From positions 61,001 through 125,000 of the forward strand of contig JAUJYZ010001050.1 in assembly GCA_033675265.1 (NCBI GenBank): a stretch of DNA of 64,000 nucleotides, written 5' to 3'. A model generated the notes under the pieces. That model was not told the DNA's origin. It was given only the letters and a program-made list of their open reading frames with translations, and searched no databases. This document shows, in pieces, positions 54,082 to 62,960 of the stretch (its first letter is position 1; each line of letters opens with the position of its first letter). The DNA is from Actinostola sp. cb2023. Its lineage: Eukaryota > Cnidaria > Anthozoa > Actiniaria > Actinostolidae. The position numbers and the translations under genes are program-made.

Positions 54082-54860
54082 AAATACCGCTCGTGGTTTC
54101 TTAATGTTCTTCTTGATCTAAAGCTCCTACAACAGTAGATACACAACACTCTAATATCTATGCAATAAGTGTTTAACTCTTTTATAATAAGATCGTAATC
54201 ATTAGAGACAACACATTTGAATCCATTATCTTCATATCGATCTAATAGACCTCTCTGATTTGCTGATAGAATTCCTTTTTCAGTGGGCGTTTTAAATTCA
54301 ATGCAAAACCCCCAATATTTTTTATGATAATTATTAATGATTAAATCAGGTTGCCCCTTCATATAACCTTTTTTATAAGAGTTAATTCTTTTAGAACTGC
54401 TATCTTGATTTTCACCTAAGCCAGCAACTATCAGTAAATGTGGATGGAAGCGCCTGATGTAGCTAACTACTTTAGTATGCAAATCATATTCATTTTGTAT
54501 CTTAAACATTCTCATATTATTATTGGAGCTATAATAACCTGCTTTTCTTATATTAGGAAGCACCTCATTTGTAACCCATCTTTTGAATGCCTTAGCTGCT
54601 TTCAATTTAGATGAAAAGATGAGTGTGTATAAGCCGCTTTCATTTATAAAAGTGGTGTGACGGACCTGACCCGTCGTTTTGACGGGGTAGGTTTTTTTAT
54701 CCTCTTCACATACATGCCTCCTTATTGCCTGATTTGTATCAACATACCCTAGAATAGTGCAAACTGATTTAGCGTTAAACCATACATTATGTCTATGGTC
54801 AATAAATGTTTCAATAGATAAATTCAATTCCAAGTTTTCATAGGATTTAAGTTGCGACAT
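54066..54860 (-). CDS. Bro-N / VRR-NUC nuclease / C2H2 fusion protein
   Basis: An intact 264-codon frame. Residues 1-110 match the Bro-N (BRO family) DNA-binding fold: VWFNAKSVCTILGY, then HTTFINESGLYTLIFSSKL and FKRWVTNEVLPNIRKAGYY. Residues 125-235 look like a VRR-NUC PD-(D/E)xK nuclease, with GQPDLIIN, CIEFKTP and a following Gln (SANQRG). The C-terminus has one C2H2 zinc finger (CIYCCRSF...LRNHERYFH). Bro-N proteins occur in baculoviruses, phages and large DNA viruses, usually fused to varied C-terminal modules. Alone among the genes in the row it lacks a start-adjacent TATAT motif; ATATAGAACATG precedes it. Confidence 0.8.
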   Translation of the reverse strand: MSQLKSYENLELNLSIETFIDHRHNVWFNAKSVCTILGYVDTNQAIRRHVCEEDKKTYPVKTTGQVRHTTFINESGLYTLIFSSKLKAAKAFKRWVTNEVLPNIRKAGYYSSNNNMRMFKIQNEYDLHTKVVSYIRRFHPHLLIVAGLGENQDSSSKRINSYKKGYMKGQPDLIINNYHKKYWGFCIEFKTPTEKGILSANQRGLLDRYEDNGFKCVVSNDYDLIIKELNTYCIDIRVLCIYCCRSFRSRRTLRNHERYFHRIL

Positions 54861-55368
54861 GTTCTATATCTGTAATAACCCTGTCCTCAAAAGAATCTGC
54901 TTTGAAAATTTGAACTAAACAGCTGCTAAGAGCTACCAATCTACCGCCCTTGAGGAGAAAATATCCTGCGATATTATTCAATTCCTGTTTTAACATCTCA
55001 TTATTCTGTAGATCGTCGCACAATTCCTTATTATTATCAATAGGAACAACCTAAGATCCAATAGAAACAGCAAGTTCCAGTGCCACATCAACCAATCCAT
55101 TAGTTATTTTATTTCCTAATACAGCTTGATATCTATTAAAATACTTATCCACATCCTTTGCTGATAACTTCTTAACATCTCCTAGACTCATGTTAATACC
55201 AGTGTATTGGTCAATAGTACCAAGTACTGATACAATTGAAAGTTGTTCACGTTTTTCTTCCACATCATCAGAGTCAACATTTTTCTTCGCAGCAATTGGT
55301 TTTTTCTTTGGTTTCTTTTCTAAAGCCGGAGTTTCTAATTCTGTATATTGGTCAAGAATTGATGTCAT
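54847..55368 (-). pseudogene. Unknown Polinton protein with one in-frame stop
   Basis: The frame starts at ATATATAATG (55368). The first 105 codons hold a Lys-rich linker (LEKKPKKKPIAAKKN) and then a helical domain (LGTIDQYTGINMSLGDVKKL). After a TAG at 55051-55053 the same frame stays open for another 67 codons to a TAA at 54847-54849 inside the start of the Bro-N gene. The conserved-looking continuation suggests that the TAG is a decay mutation. Family not recognised. Confidence 0.55.
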
Positions 55369-55802
55369 TATATATTAGTCGGAATTTCCAAATAATGATT
55401 ATAAGGATGTCTTAAACAAAAGCACATTCTTGAGTATTTTTCTGATTTTAATGTTTTAAGAGGATATTTTTTAAGAACGCGCGTATTGAGCGCCAAAAAC
55501 CAATAGCATGGAGAGTACGTTTTGTACAAGGCTGAAACTGCTTTAGCAAAGAGTTCAAGTTATTTGTGTGAAGGTTTTTGACGGGCAAAAGTGAAATTAG
55601 AGTGTTAATCCAAAGTGAAAATTTGATTTGAAAACTGTGCACATGGGCTAGATCTGTATATTTACTATCATTGCTGATGTTTTCCCCTGAATTACCTCAA
55701 ATTTCAAACAAAAAGCAGGAAAATGGCTTTGTACAACGCTAAAACAGCTTTAGGTAGACAATTTACTTTGTTTTTAATAGTTTGTGCTTGGTTAAAATAA
55801 AA
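55369..55802. repeat. Spacer containing a partial copy of the ATPase gene's 3' end
   Basis: TTAGAGTGTTAATCCAAAG and about 25 further bases occur at 55595 and again at 55803, where they encode the last ATPase codons. AAGAGGATATTTTTTAAGAA at 55459 also resembles the inverse of ATPase coding sequence near 55905. The spacer therefore holds rearranged duplicates of the ATPase 3' end, in both orientations. The short frame at 55448-55642 is a by-product. Confidence 0.6.
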
Positions 55803-56444
55803 TTAGAGTGTTAATCCAAAGCGAAAATCAAAATTCAAACTGTTCAAAAGCGCTCGTTTTTGGCGCTTTTGGCGGATATTACGCGATGTTGAAATAAATA
55901 TCCTCTTAATAAAAGACTTCCGTTCTTCAAGCTGCATATTTCCTCCATATTCCTCAAACAGAGTTTTTTCGCACAACAGATTAGGATTATAAAATGAAAT
56001 AATACATCCAACATTTTCTCGAAATGGTTTAGCTATAGATGATAATTGTTGAGTTAATACCCATAGGGATAACAATTCATGTCTCCCACTGAATGCTAAT
56101 TTAATAAACTTGTTTGATCTTTGTTTGAGATCCTTTGAAAATGCGCAATCGTCTAATATTATTAATGTGTTCGTACCAGAGAATACTGTTTGACAACATG
56201 AAAGTAAATCATTTATCTCTGCTGTATCATCTGATTCTGGCGATAGAACAATAAATCTTGGGTCCTTATTTGCGAAACCTTGGTAAGTTTTCTTTTTCGA
56301 ATAGGTTGGACAAATAAGAACAACGTATTCAAAAACATTTCTATATGCTCCTCTTAGAGTCTCAACTAAATATTTTGTTTTGCCGCAATTCGTTGGTCCT
56401 ACTATAATACAGTGAAATGGTACTTGATCTTTCAATTCTTCCAT
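55803..56444 (-). CDS. Polinton genome-packaging ATPase (FtsK/HerA, A32-like)
   Basis: 213 codons from ATATATGG (56444). The Walker A motif GPTNCGKT is at residues 16-23, and Walker B (LIILDDC) is at about 94-100. A downstream Gln-rich sensor (WVLTQQLSSI) and a conserved NPN follow, as in A32-type packaging ATPases of Polintons, virophages and large DNA viruses. The C-terminus (RNIRQKRQKRALLN...FGLTL) is basic and differs in style. The downstream spacer holds duplicated pieces of this 3' end, so the original end may have been replaced. It stands next to the capsid gene with three bases between them. Confidence 0.88.
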   Translation of the reverse strand: MEELKDQVPFHCIIVGPTNCGKTKYLVETLRGAYRNVFEYVVLICPTYSKKKTYQGFANKDPRFIVLSPESDDTAEINDLLSCCQTVFSGTNTLIILDDCAFSKDLKQRSNKFIKLAFSGRHELLSLWVLTQQLSSIAKPFRENVGCIISFYNPNLLCEKTLFEEYGGNMQLEERKSFIKRIFISTSRNIRQKRQKRALLNSLNFDFRFGLTL

Positions 56445-56447
56445 ATA

Positions 56448-57692
56448 TTAATACAGAATGGATTTCAAATTGCCGCCTTGAATTTCCATAAGAGCATCGG
56501 CAATGACAAACATATAACATGTTATATTTCCTGATCCACCAACTTTCCTCTTCATCTCCAGTTTAACACCGTCTTTTGTGCTATTCAAAACCAAACCATT
56601 ACCATGAATGTTGTTATCGGCGTAGGTCCTCAAATCAATCCATAGGGCGAATTTATCTGAATAAAAGTCTTTAGGTGTGATATTATCAGTCTCACCAAAT
56701 CTTGATCTAATCGAACTCCAAAAATCAGTTGGTACCATACCTTTACTGAATAATTTATTTGGCATTCCGTCAACGTTGATATTGACCTGTAGGATACTAG
56801 GAGATACAAACTTTTCACTATCTCTAGCACCTACAGCATACACACCAGTAAATAGCATTAAAATACCACTCATCGACCGCCGGGGGATATTAACATGTTC
56901 GTTAATCACACTGTCAGTGGCTTTATTAATCGTGAATGTCTTATGGAGAAGAATGTTCTCATAATAAAAACCTTTACCGACTTGATATGCTGATAGAGCC
57001 TCGCGTGCAAGATAATCACTAGCAATACACCCATATTCAAGCTCGATATTTGAAAGACTGTAAGTGTATGCTTTAGTTGTATCAGATGTTATTGTAACTT
57101 CTTTGCTTTGTGGAAGTGTAATCTCAAACGTTAGATTCTGAGAGAGTGCTTTTGCATAGAAACAGCCATGGGCGTCTAAAATAGGGTGATTGATCGGCAT
57201 TCGATATCTATCTCCATAAACAGCTGCCAGAGCTACCTCGTTTGCATCTGTAGACACTTTATCCCCTGCAGCTGTTCTAAGCTTTCGCATATTAACCGTT
57301 GAAATACCCTCTGATAACATATTCTCCCGTTCTCTTTTCGATAAATAGAGATCATTATAGGTTTCAAACAGATCGATGCGATGTGTGTCTTGAAGAGTCT
57401 CCCCACCATACAAAACCCTCATATGAGATTTTAGAGCTCTACTTAAATTATTGACGACTGTATTATTTACATGCCCAGTGACAACAAGATTTAGTTTGAA
57501 AGTCAATGCGATTGAACCTGGGACGTATACAACATTATCAGCCAACTTTGGAATATGGATGTACAACGTCTCCCCAGGGTTCGCTGTGCTTGGATTAAAA
57601 GTCACGCGATGAACAGTTTTTTCAGCTTTCAAACCATAAGGCTGTTTGTATTCTCGATTTACATCTAATATTTCTGGAATAGATTGCGTCAT
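56448..57692 (-). CDS. Polinton major capsid protein candidate (double jelly-roll type)
   Basis: An intact 414-codon frame, mostly beta-strand in character, starting at TATATAATG (57692). Its length, position beside the packaging ATPase and integrase, and segments such as YVPGSIALTFKLNLVVTGHV, LFETYNDLYLS and CYMFVIADALMEIQGG fit the Polinton/adintovirus hexon-type capsid. The assignment is by context and composition, because jelly-roll capsids share little sequence. Its ATG is six bases (TATATA) away from the ATG of the divergent integrase gene. Confidence 0.75.
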   Translation of the reverse strand: MTQSIPEILDVNREYKQPYGLKAEKTVHRVTFNPSTANPGETLYIHIPKLADNVVYVPGSIALTFKLNLVVTGHVNNTVVNNLSRALKSHMRVLYGGETLQDTHRIDLFETYNDLYLSKRERENMLSEGISTVNMRKLRTAAGDKVSTDANEVALAAVYGDRYRMPINHPILDAHGCFYAKALSQNLTFEITLPQSKEVTITSDTTKAYTYSLSNIELEYGCIASDYLAREALSAYQVGKGFYYENILLHKTFTINKATDSVINEHVNIPRRSMSGILMLFTGVYAVGARDSEKFVSPSILQVNINVDGMPNKLFSKGMVPTDFWSSIRSRFGETDNITPKDFYSDKFALWIDLRTYADNNIHGNGLVLNSTKDGVKLEMKRKVGGSGNITCYMFVIADALMEIQGGNLKSILY

Positions 57693-57701
57693 TATATAAT
57701 G
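57690..57701. promoter_or_regulatory. Six-base shared TATATA between divergent capsid and integrase starts
   Basis: The two ATGs face away from each other: capsid on - at 57692-57690 and integrase on + at 57699-57701. They are separated only by the palindrome TATATA. The layout implies leaderless or near-leaderless transcripts from one bidirectional AT motif, or transcription from starts inside the neighbour gene. Confidence 0.6.
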
Positions 57702-58682
57702 GACAAGAAACTTTCAAAAATATACTATTCAGCTGTTGGATATTGGAAAGGTTATGACGCTATCAATAAATTAGCAGATGCTGCGACAGTTGATAAAAAT
57801 ATTGTAAAAAATTGGTTAGAAAAACAAGCACTGTGGCAGATATATTTATCGCCTCCGAAATACATTCCTAGACCACATTGGAATATTTCAAAACCAAATG
57901 AAATACATCAAGCCGATCTTTTATTTTTACCACATGATACTGTTAAAAGAAAGACTTACAAATATGCTCTAGTAGTAGTTGATGTAGCTAGTAGATATGT
58001 TGATGCTGAACCTTTGACGTCTAAGTACTCAACAGAAGTATCTAAAGCTTTTAATAAAATATATTCTAGAAAATTACAATGGCCTGAAACAATGATGGTA
58101 GATCCTGGCACTGAATTTATGGGCGAAGTTACATCGATTATGAAAAAACGGGAGGGAAGAATACAAAGATCAGAAGCTGGAAATCATAGAGCACAATCAT
58201 TAGTTGAGCGTGCTAATCGAACTATTTCTGAAAAGTTATTCAGTCATCAATATGCTCAAGAAATGTTAGAAGATGATAGATCCCGTGAATGGGTGGAAAG
58301 ATTACCTGCCGTTATAAAATCTATTAACAGCGGAGTAAAGAGAATTGCTGGAGACACACCTAGTGAATCAATAAAGCTAAAAAAAGTTGATTCTAAAGAG
58401 GTTAATTATAAAAGACCTGTTGGATTAAAAGAGAAAAGATTACCAGCAGGTGTGAAAGTTAGATATTTATATGCTCCTGGTGAATTGGAGGGCGGTGAAA
58501 AAAGACGTGCCACTGACCCAATTTGGTCTATGGAGATGTATGATATAACTAGAATCCAGATATCATCCGATCAGCCTGTATTATATTTCCTTTCTGACGG
58601 GGCTCCAAAACGTTCTTTTGTCCTCGAGGAATTACAAGTCGTTTCTGCAGACACTCAGTTACCACCCGATAGTGTTTTATAA
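57699..58682 (+). CDS. Polinton retroviral-type integrase (rve)
   Basis: 327 codons from the ATG at 57699, which I choose over 57684 because it directly follows TATATA. An N-terminal helical segment (YSAVGYWKGYDAINKLA, helix-turn-helix-like) precedes the rve core, with D73 (IHQADLLF), D135 (VDPGTEF) and E170 (AQSLVERANR). D135 and E170 are 34 residues apart, close to the D35E spacing. A C-terminal domain follows (GVKVRYLYAPGELEGG ... DPIWSMEMYDITRIQ), the chromo/SH3-like part usual in Polinton integrases. The frame is intact. No reverse transcriptase is nearby, which excludes an LTR retrotransposon. It converges on the zinc-ribbon gene with no spacer. Confidence 0.92.
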   Translation: MDKKLSKIYYSAVGYWKGYDAINKLADAATVDKNIVKNWLEKQALWQIYLSPPKYIPRPHWNISKPNEIHQADLLFLPHDTVKRKTYKYALVVVDVASRYVDAEPLTSKYSTEVSKAFNKIYSRKLQWPETMMVDPGTEFMGEVTSIMKKREGRIQRSEAGNHRAQSLVERANRTISEKLFSHQYAQEMLEDDRSREWVERLPAVIKSINSGVKRIAGDTPSESIKLKKVDSKEVNYKRPVGLKEKRLPAGVKVRYLYAPGELEGGEKRRATDPIWSMEMYDITRIQISSDQPVLYFLSDGAPKRSFVLEELQVVSADTQLPPDSVL

Positions 58683-58841
58683 CTAGCGTCCTTTTACAAA
58701 CTTACGCTTCGCATGTATTGGCATTTGTCTGCCACCGAATGTCTTTTTACAGTTTGAACAGATTCTGTAGGTGTATCCGCTAGCTGTATGATAGAATAAT
58801 CTTTGAGGCTTGAAAAGTTTCTTACACTCTGAGCACTCCAT
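58683..58841 (-). CDS. Small zinc-ribbon protein
   Basis: A 52-codon frame starting at CTATATGG, like its neighbours. It has two Cys pairs (MECSECKK and ICSNCKK) about 24 residues apart, and a basic end (HAKRKFVKGR). This is a minimal zinc ribbon, plausible as a small transcription-related protein. It lies between the 3' end of the polymerase gene and the stop of the integrase, sharing neither frame. Its start motif is the main reason to believe it. Function unknown. Confidence 0.6.
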   Translation of the reverse strand: MECSECKKLFKPQRLFYHTASGYTYRICSNCKKTFGGRQMPIHAKRKFVKGR

Positions 58842-58862
58842 ATAGTCTAGATTGTTGAAACC

Positions 58863-61800
58863 TCAGATAGAGTGGGTGTGAATTTGATCTGAAAGAATAA
58901 TCCTTTTATCATCTTCTCTTGACAAAGCCACTTTATTCACTGTTTCTGAAAAGAGTTGGTGCTTGTAACTTCTAATCACATTCATCTTTCGCATGACTTT
59001 CTCTCCAGAGAACAGACAATTCTTATAATCATCAAATTCAATATCATTCTTTACAACAGACTTCTTAATACCTTTGCATTTCTTTTCCTCTTTCTCATCT
59101 ATTTTGTAAGCGTACAGTTTACTTCTCAAACCAACGAACTCAGTTATTTCACCGGCTGCAGCAGTTTCATCTTTCATCATTCCTATTACTTTCTTATTGA
59201 CCCACTTGCCAATTGCATGATCTTTTGGATAGGCACTTGTATCAAATCTCTCATCAATATCACCTTTAATATCTTTATAGAAATCTTCTGTTTTTATCTC
59301 ATACATAAGACTGTCTGTATCTGTAAACAGCAACTTACTACTTTTGAACTTCTTTTTAAAGTAGTTATAATGAAAATCATACATGAGCGCTTTCGACTGA
59401 TCTAGAATAACCATTCCCAAATAGACTGGCTTGTTAAAGATCAATTCTCAGTTTTTCTCATGTGAATAGCACAGAGATGTTCTGAAAAGATGGTTCTCCT
59501 GTGATAATTCGGCTGTGAGATTAACCTTGCAGCCATTTTCTCAGTTGTTACAAGTTTAATATCTTGTCTGTTACGAATATTTTCCATAGTTTTACCAAAC
59601 ACGCTGTTGTTCATCAACTTAAAGAAATCCTTTTCAAAGTCATTATTTGCTGCTGTTCTAAGTTCCGTGTTCAAGTTTATATACTTTTTCAGCCAGTCTG
59701 ACTCCTGGAAGGTAATTCCTCTGCGTACTTTTACCTTCATCCCAAGATCCTCATACAACTTCAGAATGGCATGATGCACAACATATTTTCTTCTATTTCT
59801 AGTTGTAGGAACTAACTTTTCAACCTTATTCAAAGTCAAATGTTCTGGTGCCAAAGGATATTCATCATGCAAATCGTGCAGCTCCTCTGGATACTCTAAA
59901 TCTACTTCTAAAATACATGGATATTTGTACCAATAGCGTAGTTTATCTTTACACATCCATTTGAAACCGCCGGTGGGAAGTGGTTCTGACATGGCCCAAC
60001 CATATAGATTATTTGCATCAAGATACTTAATAAAGATATCCTTCTTATCCTTTTTATAATCTTTTCATATATTTATTATTTGCCTTTGCATACCTCTTCG
60101 TAATCGTGCTAACACCGCCTCTAATTCCTTTTTCAATCATTAGAAGCATATCCACATCATTCAAAAGTTCAAGTTCTATCTCTGTCATCTTCATCATAGC
60201 ATCCCAAGACAAACCTGGAGCTGTATAATACCAACACGGATCTAGCTTGTAATTTTCCATGCACACATCTCTAAAGGCTTCAAACGCATCCATCAGTAGA
60301 ATTACATCAGAAAGAAGATACAAATCGTGATAATCTCTCATAGTTTCCATTTTAAAAACACGCCAAACTTTCTGTGCGTGTTTGTAATCATCTTCTGAAA
60401 TATCCGTGTCATTAAGTTTAGAAAAGAACTCTTCTTTTGAAGGCAAAGTTGTTTCATCCAACTTTGACAAACTATTCACATAATCATAAGGATAAACTCC
60501 TTTTCTCAACAGCAAATCGAGTTTTTTTCCTGTGAAGAACTTCGACATGTTTCTGAACTGTTCTTTTTTCAGATTTGCCACCAGCCTATCCAAGCCTGAT
60601 GACATAAACTTAAAACTATCAATGAATCTAAGTTCGCGTTTGATGAGAATTGTTTGACCATCTTTAACCCAACTACCTACAACTATTTCCTTTTTGAATG
60701 AGATGTACTTCTCTTCATTATTTGGAATACAATCAATTTTGCCTTCCGAAAATCCTAAACTTTTTATAAACAAATCAGCATCGTATCCAGCCAAATTATG
60801 AAATATCACTGGAATGTGTTTAGGAATTCTATAGTTTAAATTACAAACAGCATGAGCAGCTCCGCGATACTTTCCCGTCAAATGATTGTGGTCGCGAACT
60901 TTATCTTCTTTCAACTTTTGATTACAAATGAAACAGTCAGCTGCATTCTCATAATCTTTCCTGTTCTCTTTTGTCATCAAAATAGGCTTTGTTTTTATCT
61001 CAGCAAGTTTTCTAATATCTTTTTCTAAACATTCTACAAACAACTTGCCAATATCTTCATCTTCATCTGTTGCCGTGTATCTAACAATCTTTGGTTTGAA
61101 CAAATCATCAGAAGACTTAATCCCATAGCAAAATCCGGATGGTTTATGCGTCTGATACTTTTCTGTTCATCTTCTGCATGCTCACAGCTATTATCAATAG
61201 TTTCTGTAAAGCATTCGAAATATCGGCATAAACTACAAAAGGCACTCTCATGCAATGATTAATGATAATTCTTGAATGAGATTGTAGTGCCTTTCTTTGG
61301 CAAAGTTATTTTAATTGAATTGTGTTTCTCACAGTATTCAGAATGCTTATCTAATGAAATCTCTGTTTTAAATGAAATGAGACATCTTTCGCAGAAATAT
61401 CTCTTTCCATTGTGATTTGTAATTTGCACTGATAGCAATCTGCTCATATTCCTTATCCAACAATAATGATTTGCCGTTGAATTTATTATCAACAGCAGAT
61501 TAATTATCTCTTCTCTATCCTCATTATCGCTTATTCTCAACGGATAGACACTTTCTTTCCACCCGTAAACATTAACAGCATATTTAGGATTATTCTCTTC
61601 AAAGATTGAAATCTTATCCAGCTGCACTGGAAACTCAAGATCACTCCAATCTAACTTTCCTGCATTCTCTTTCAAAACTTTGGTGACTCTCTCTCTATCT
61701 CTATCCGGCGTAAAAATAGATACTGTAACCGCCTATTTAAAGCACTGATTATCTTTGTTTTCTACGTTAATTATTGCTTTTTTCTTTTTTAAGGTGGTTC

Positions 61801-62931
61801 CCGCATAATGAATGACCGGTTTGCCGTATTTTTTTAACTCGCTCGCTCCGCGTCAATATTGCTTGGATTTTATTGTGCTTAACACAAATACTAATCCAAC
61901 TATTCTGCCTTTCGACGGTGTATTCAAAATTATCATTGTAAGCCGCGTTTGTGAATGCCAGCTGATATTCAAACGACACTATTTTCACTAAAACTGCTGC
62001 CAAGCGTTATTCCCTCGTACGATTTTTTTTAAACTTCGTGAACGGCCTTTTAAGGTCCCTAGTAATGTTCTGACGAGGTAAGAAAAAAATTGTTCGAGCC
62101 GAAATCACGTAACAACCGATTTGTCCAAATTTTGACAACAAAAATATGAATTGGTGATTTCGGCTCGATTAATTTCCTTCTTACCTCGTCAGAACATTAC
62201 TAGGGACCTTAAAAGGTCGTTCACGAAGTTTAAAAAAAATCGTACTTGGGAATAACGCTTGGCAGCAGTTTTAGTGAAAATAGTGTCGTTTGAATATCAG
62301 CTGGCATTCACAAACGGGGCTTACAATGATAATTTTGAATAAACCTTCCAAAAGCAGAATAGTTGAATTAGTATTTGTGTTAAGCATAATAAAATCCAAG
62401 CAATATTGACGCGGAGCGAGCGAGTTAAAAAATACGGCAAACCGGTCATTCATTATGCTGGAACCACCTTAACTTCGGCGGCAAATCGATATAAGATCTG
62501 CCTCTCAAAGGCATATATTTATCAGTGCTAATATCTAATGCCACAACTCTTCTAAATATCCATCCAGAACCCATATTTTGAAATGTGGCGAGCTTCTCTA
62601 AAATATCCTCTTGCATCCATTCATAAACTTTAACAACATCGGTCGCATCTGTAATCGTCTCTATTTCCGAATGAAAGTATGGAATAGTTGAAGACTTCTT
62701 TTTATAAAACACAACCTCTAATATAATTTTCGTTTTAAACGGCTTCTCTTGTTCATCTAACAATCTAACAACATTATGTTTGGCATTCTGCATAAATGTT
62801 TTAGGATCCATTTTCCTTCTTCCCTTTATACTGAAAGTTCTCACAAAACCTTTTAATGCACTTGCTTTCTTTTTTATAACATAATCATCTTTCATAAGCC
62901 ACTTGAAAATCTCTTTCAACTCCTTATCCAT
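58863..62931 (-). pseudogene. Polinton DNA polymerase B, heavily broken
   Basis: About 1,130 codons excluding an inserted MITE, starting at TATATATGG (62931). Recognisable parts in order: a DNA-binding N-terminus (62931-62471), a zinc-finger region (CERCLISF, about 61390), an HNH/endonuclease-VII-like module (CFICNQ ... DHNHLTGKYRG, about 60930-60830), an exonuclease motif (HNLAGYDADLF, about 60800), polymerase motif A (DANNLYG, about 60010), motif B (MNNSVFGK, about 59600) and motif C (DTDS, about 59310). Breaks are the MITE at 61793-62468, in-frame stops at 61733-61735 and 61259-61261, and frameshifts near 61140, 60060 and 59445. It would copy the genome by protein priming in an active relative. 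Confidence 0.9.
61793..62468. mobile_element. Long hairpin MITE flanked by TTAA, inside polB
   Basis: The ends GGTGGTTCCCGCATAATGAA and the inverse TTCATTATGCTGGAACCACC lie inside TTAA on both sides (61789-61792, 62469-62472). Arms of about 320 bases are near-perfect inverse copies around 62130. One arm carries a few indels: the left has TTTCGACGGTGTATTC where the right has a shorter version. It shares its opening GGTGR and design with the hairpin at 6925-7602. Insertion split the polymerase frame after the segment SYIDLPPKL. Confidence 0.9.
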
Positions 62932-62960
62932 ATATACATCATATTTATCTTCCTAATACT

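Larger units (their letters stand above)
48887..62960. mobile_element. Decayed Polinton/Maverick (adintovirus-like) provirus
   Basis: A compact block of about 14 genes with short spacers, most on the - strand, contains the defining set of Polintons: protein-primed-type DNA polymerase B, retroviral-type integrase, packaging ATPase, and major and minor capsid candidates. The integrase and a clamp-like gene are on the + strand, each divergent from a - strand gene. No reverse transcriptase or protease was found. The left edge is lost in the inserted long-TIR element, and terminal repeats could not be located on the right. Multiple frameshifts, stops and three inserted elements show an inactive copy. 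Confidence 0.9.

Noticed and set aside
57699..58682. LTR-retrotransposon or retroviral origin of the integrase
   Set aside because: There is no reverse transcriptase, gag-like gene or LTR. The neighbours are Polinton capsid, ATPase and PolB.
58956..59405. 149-codon + strand frame
   Set aside because: Shadow of the polymerase gene on the opposite strand; its Phe/Ile-rich composition is what the antisense of Lys/Glu-rich coding gives.
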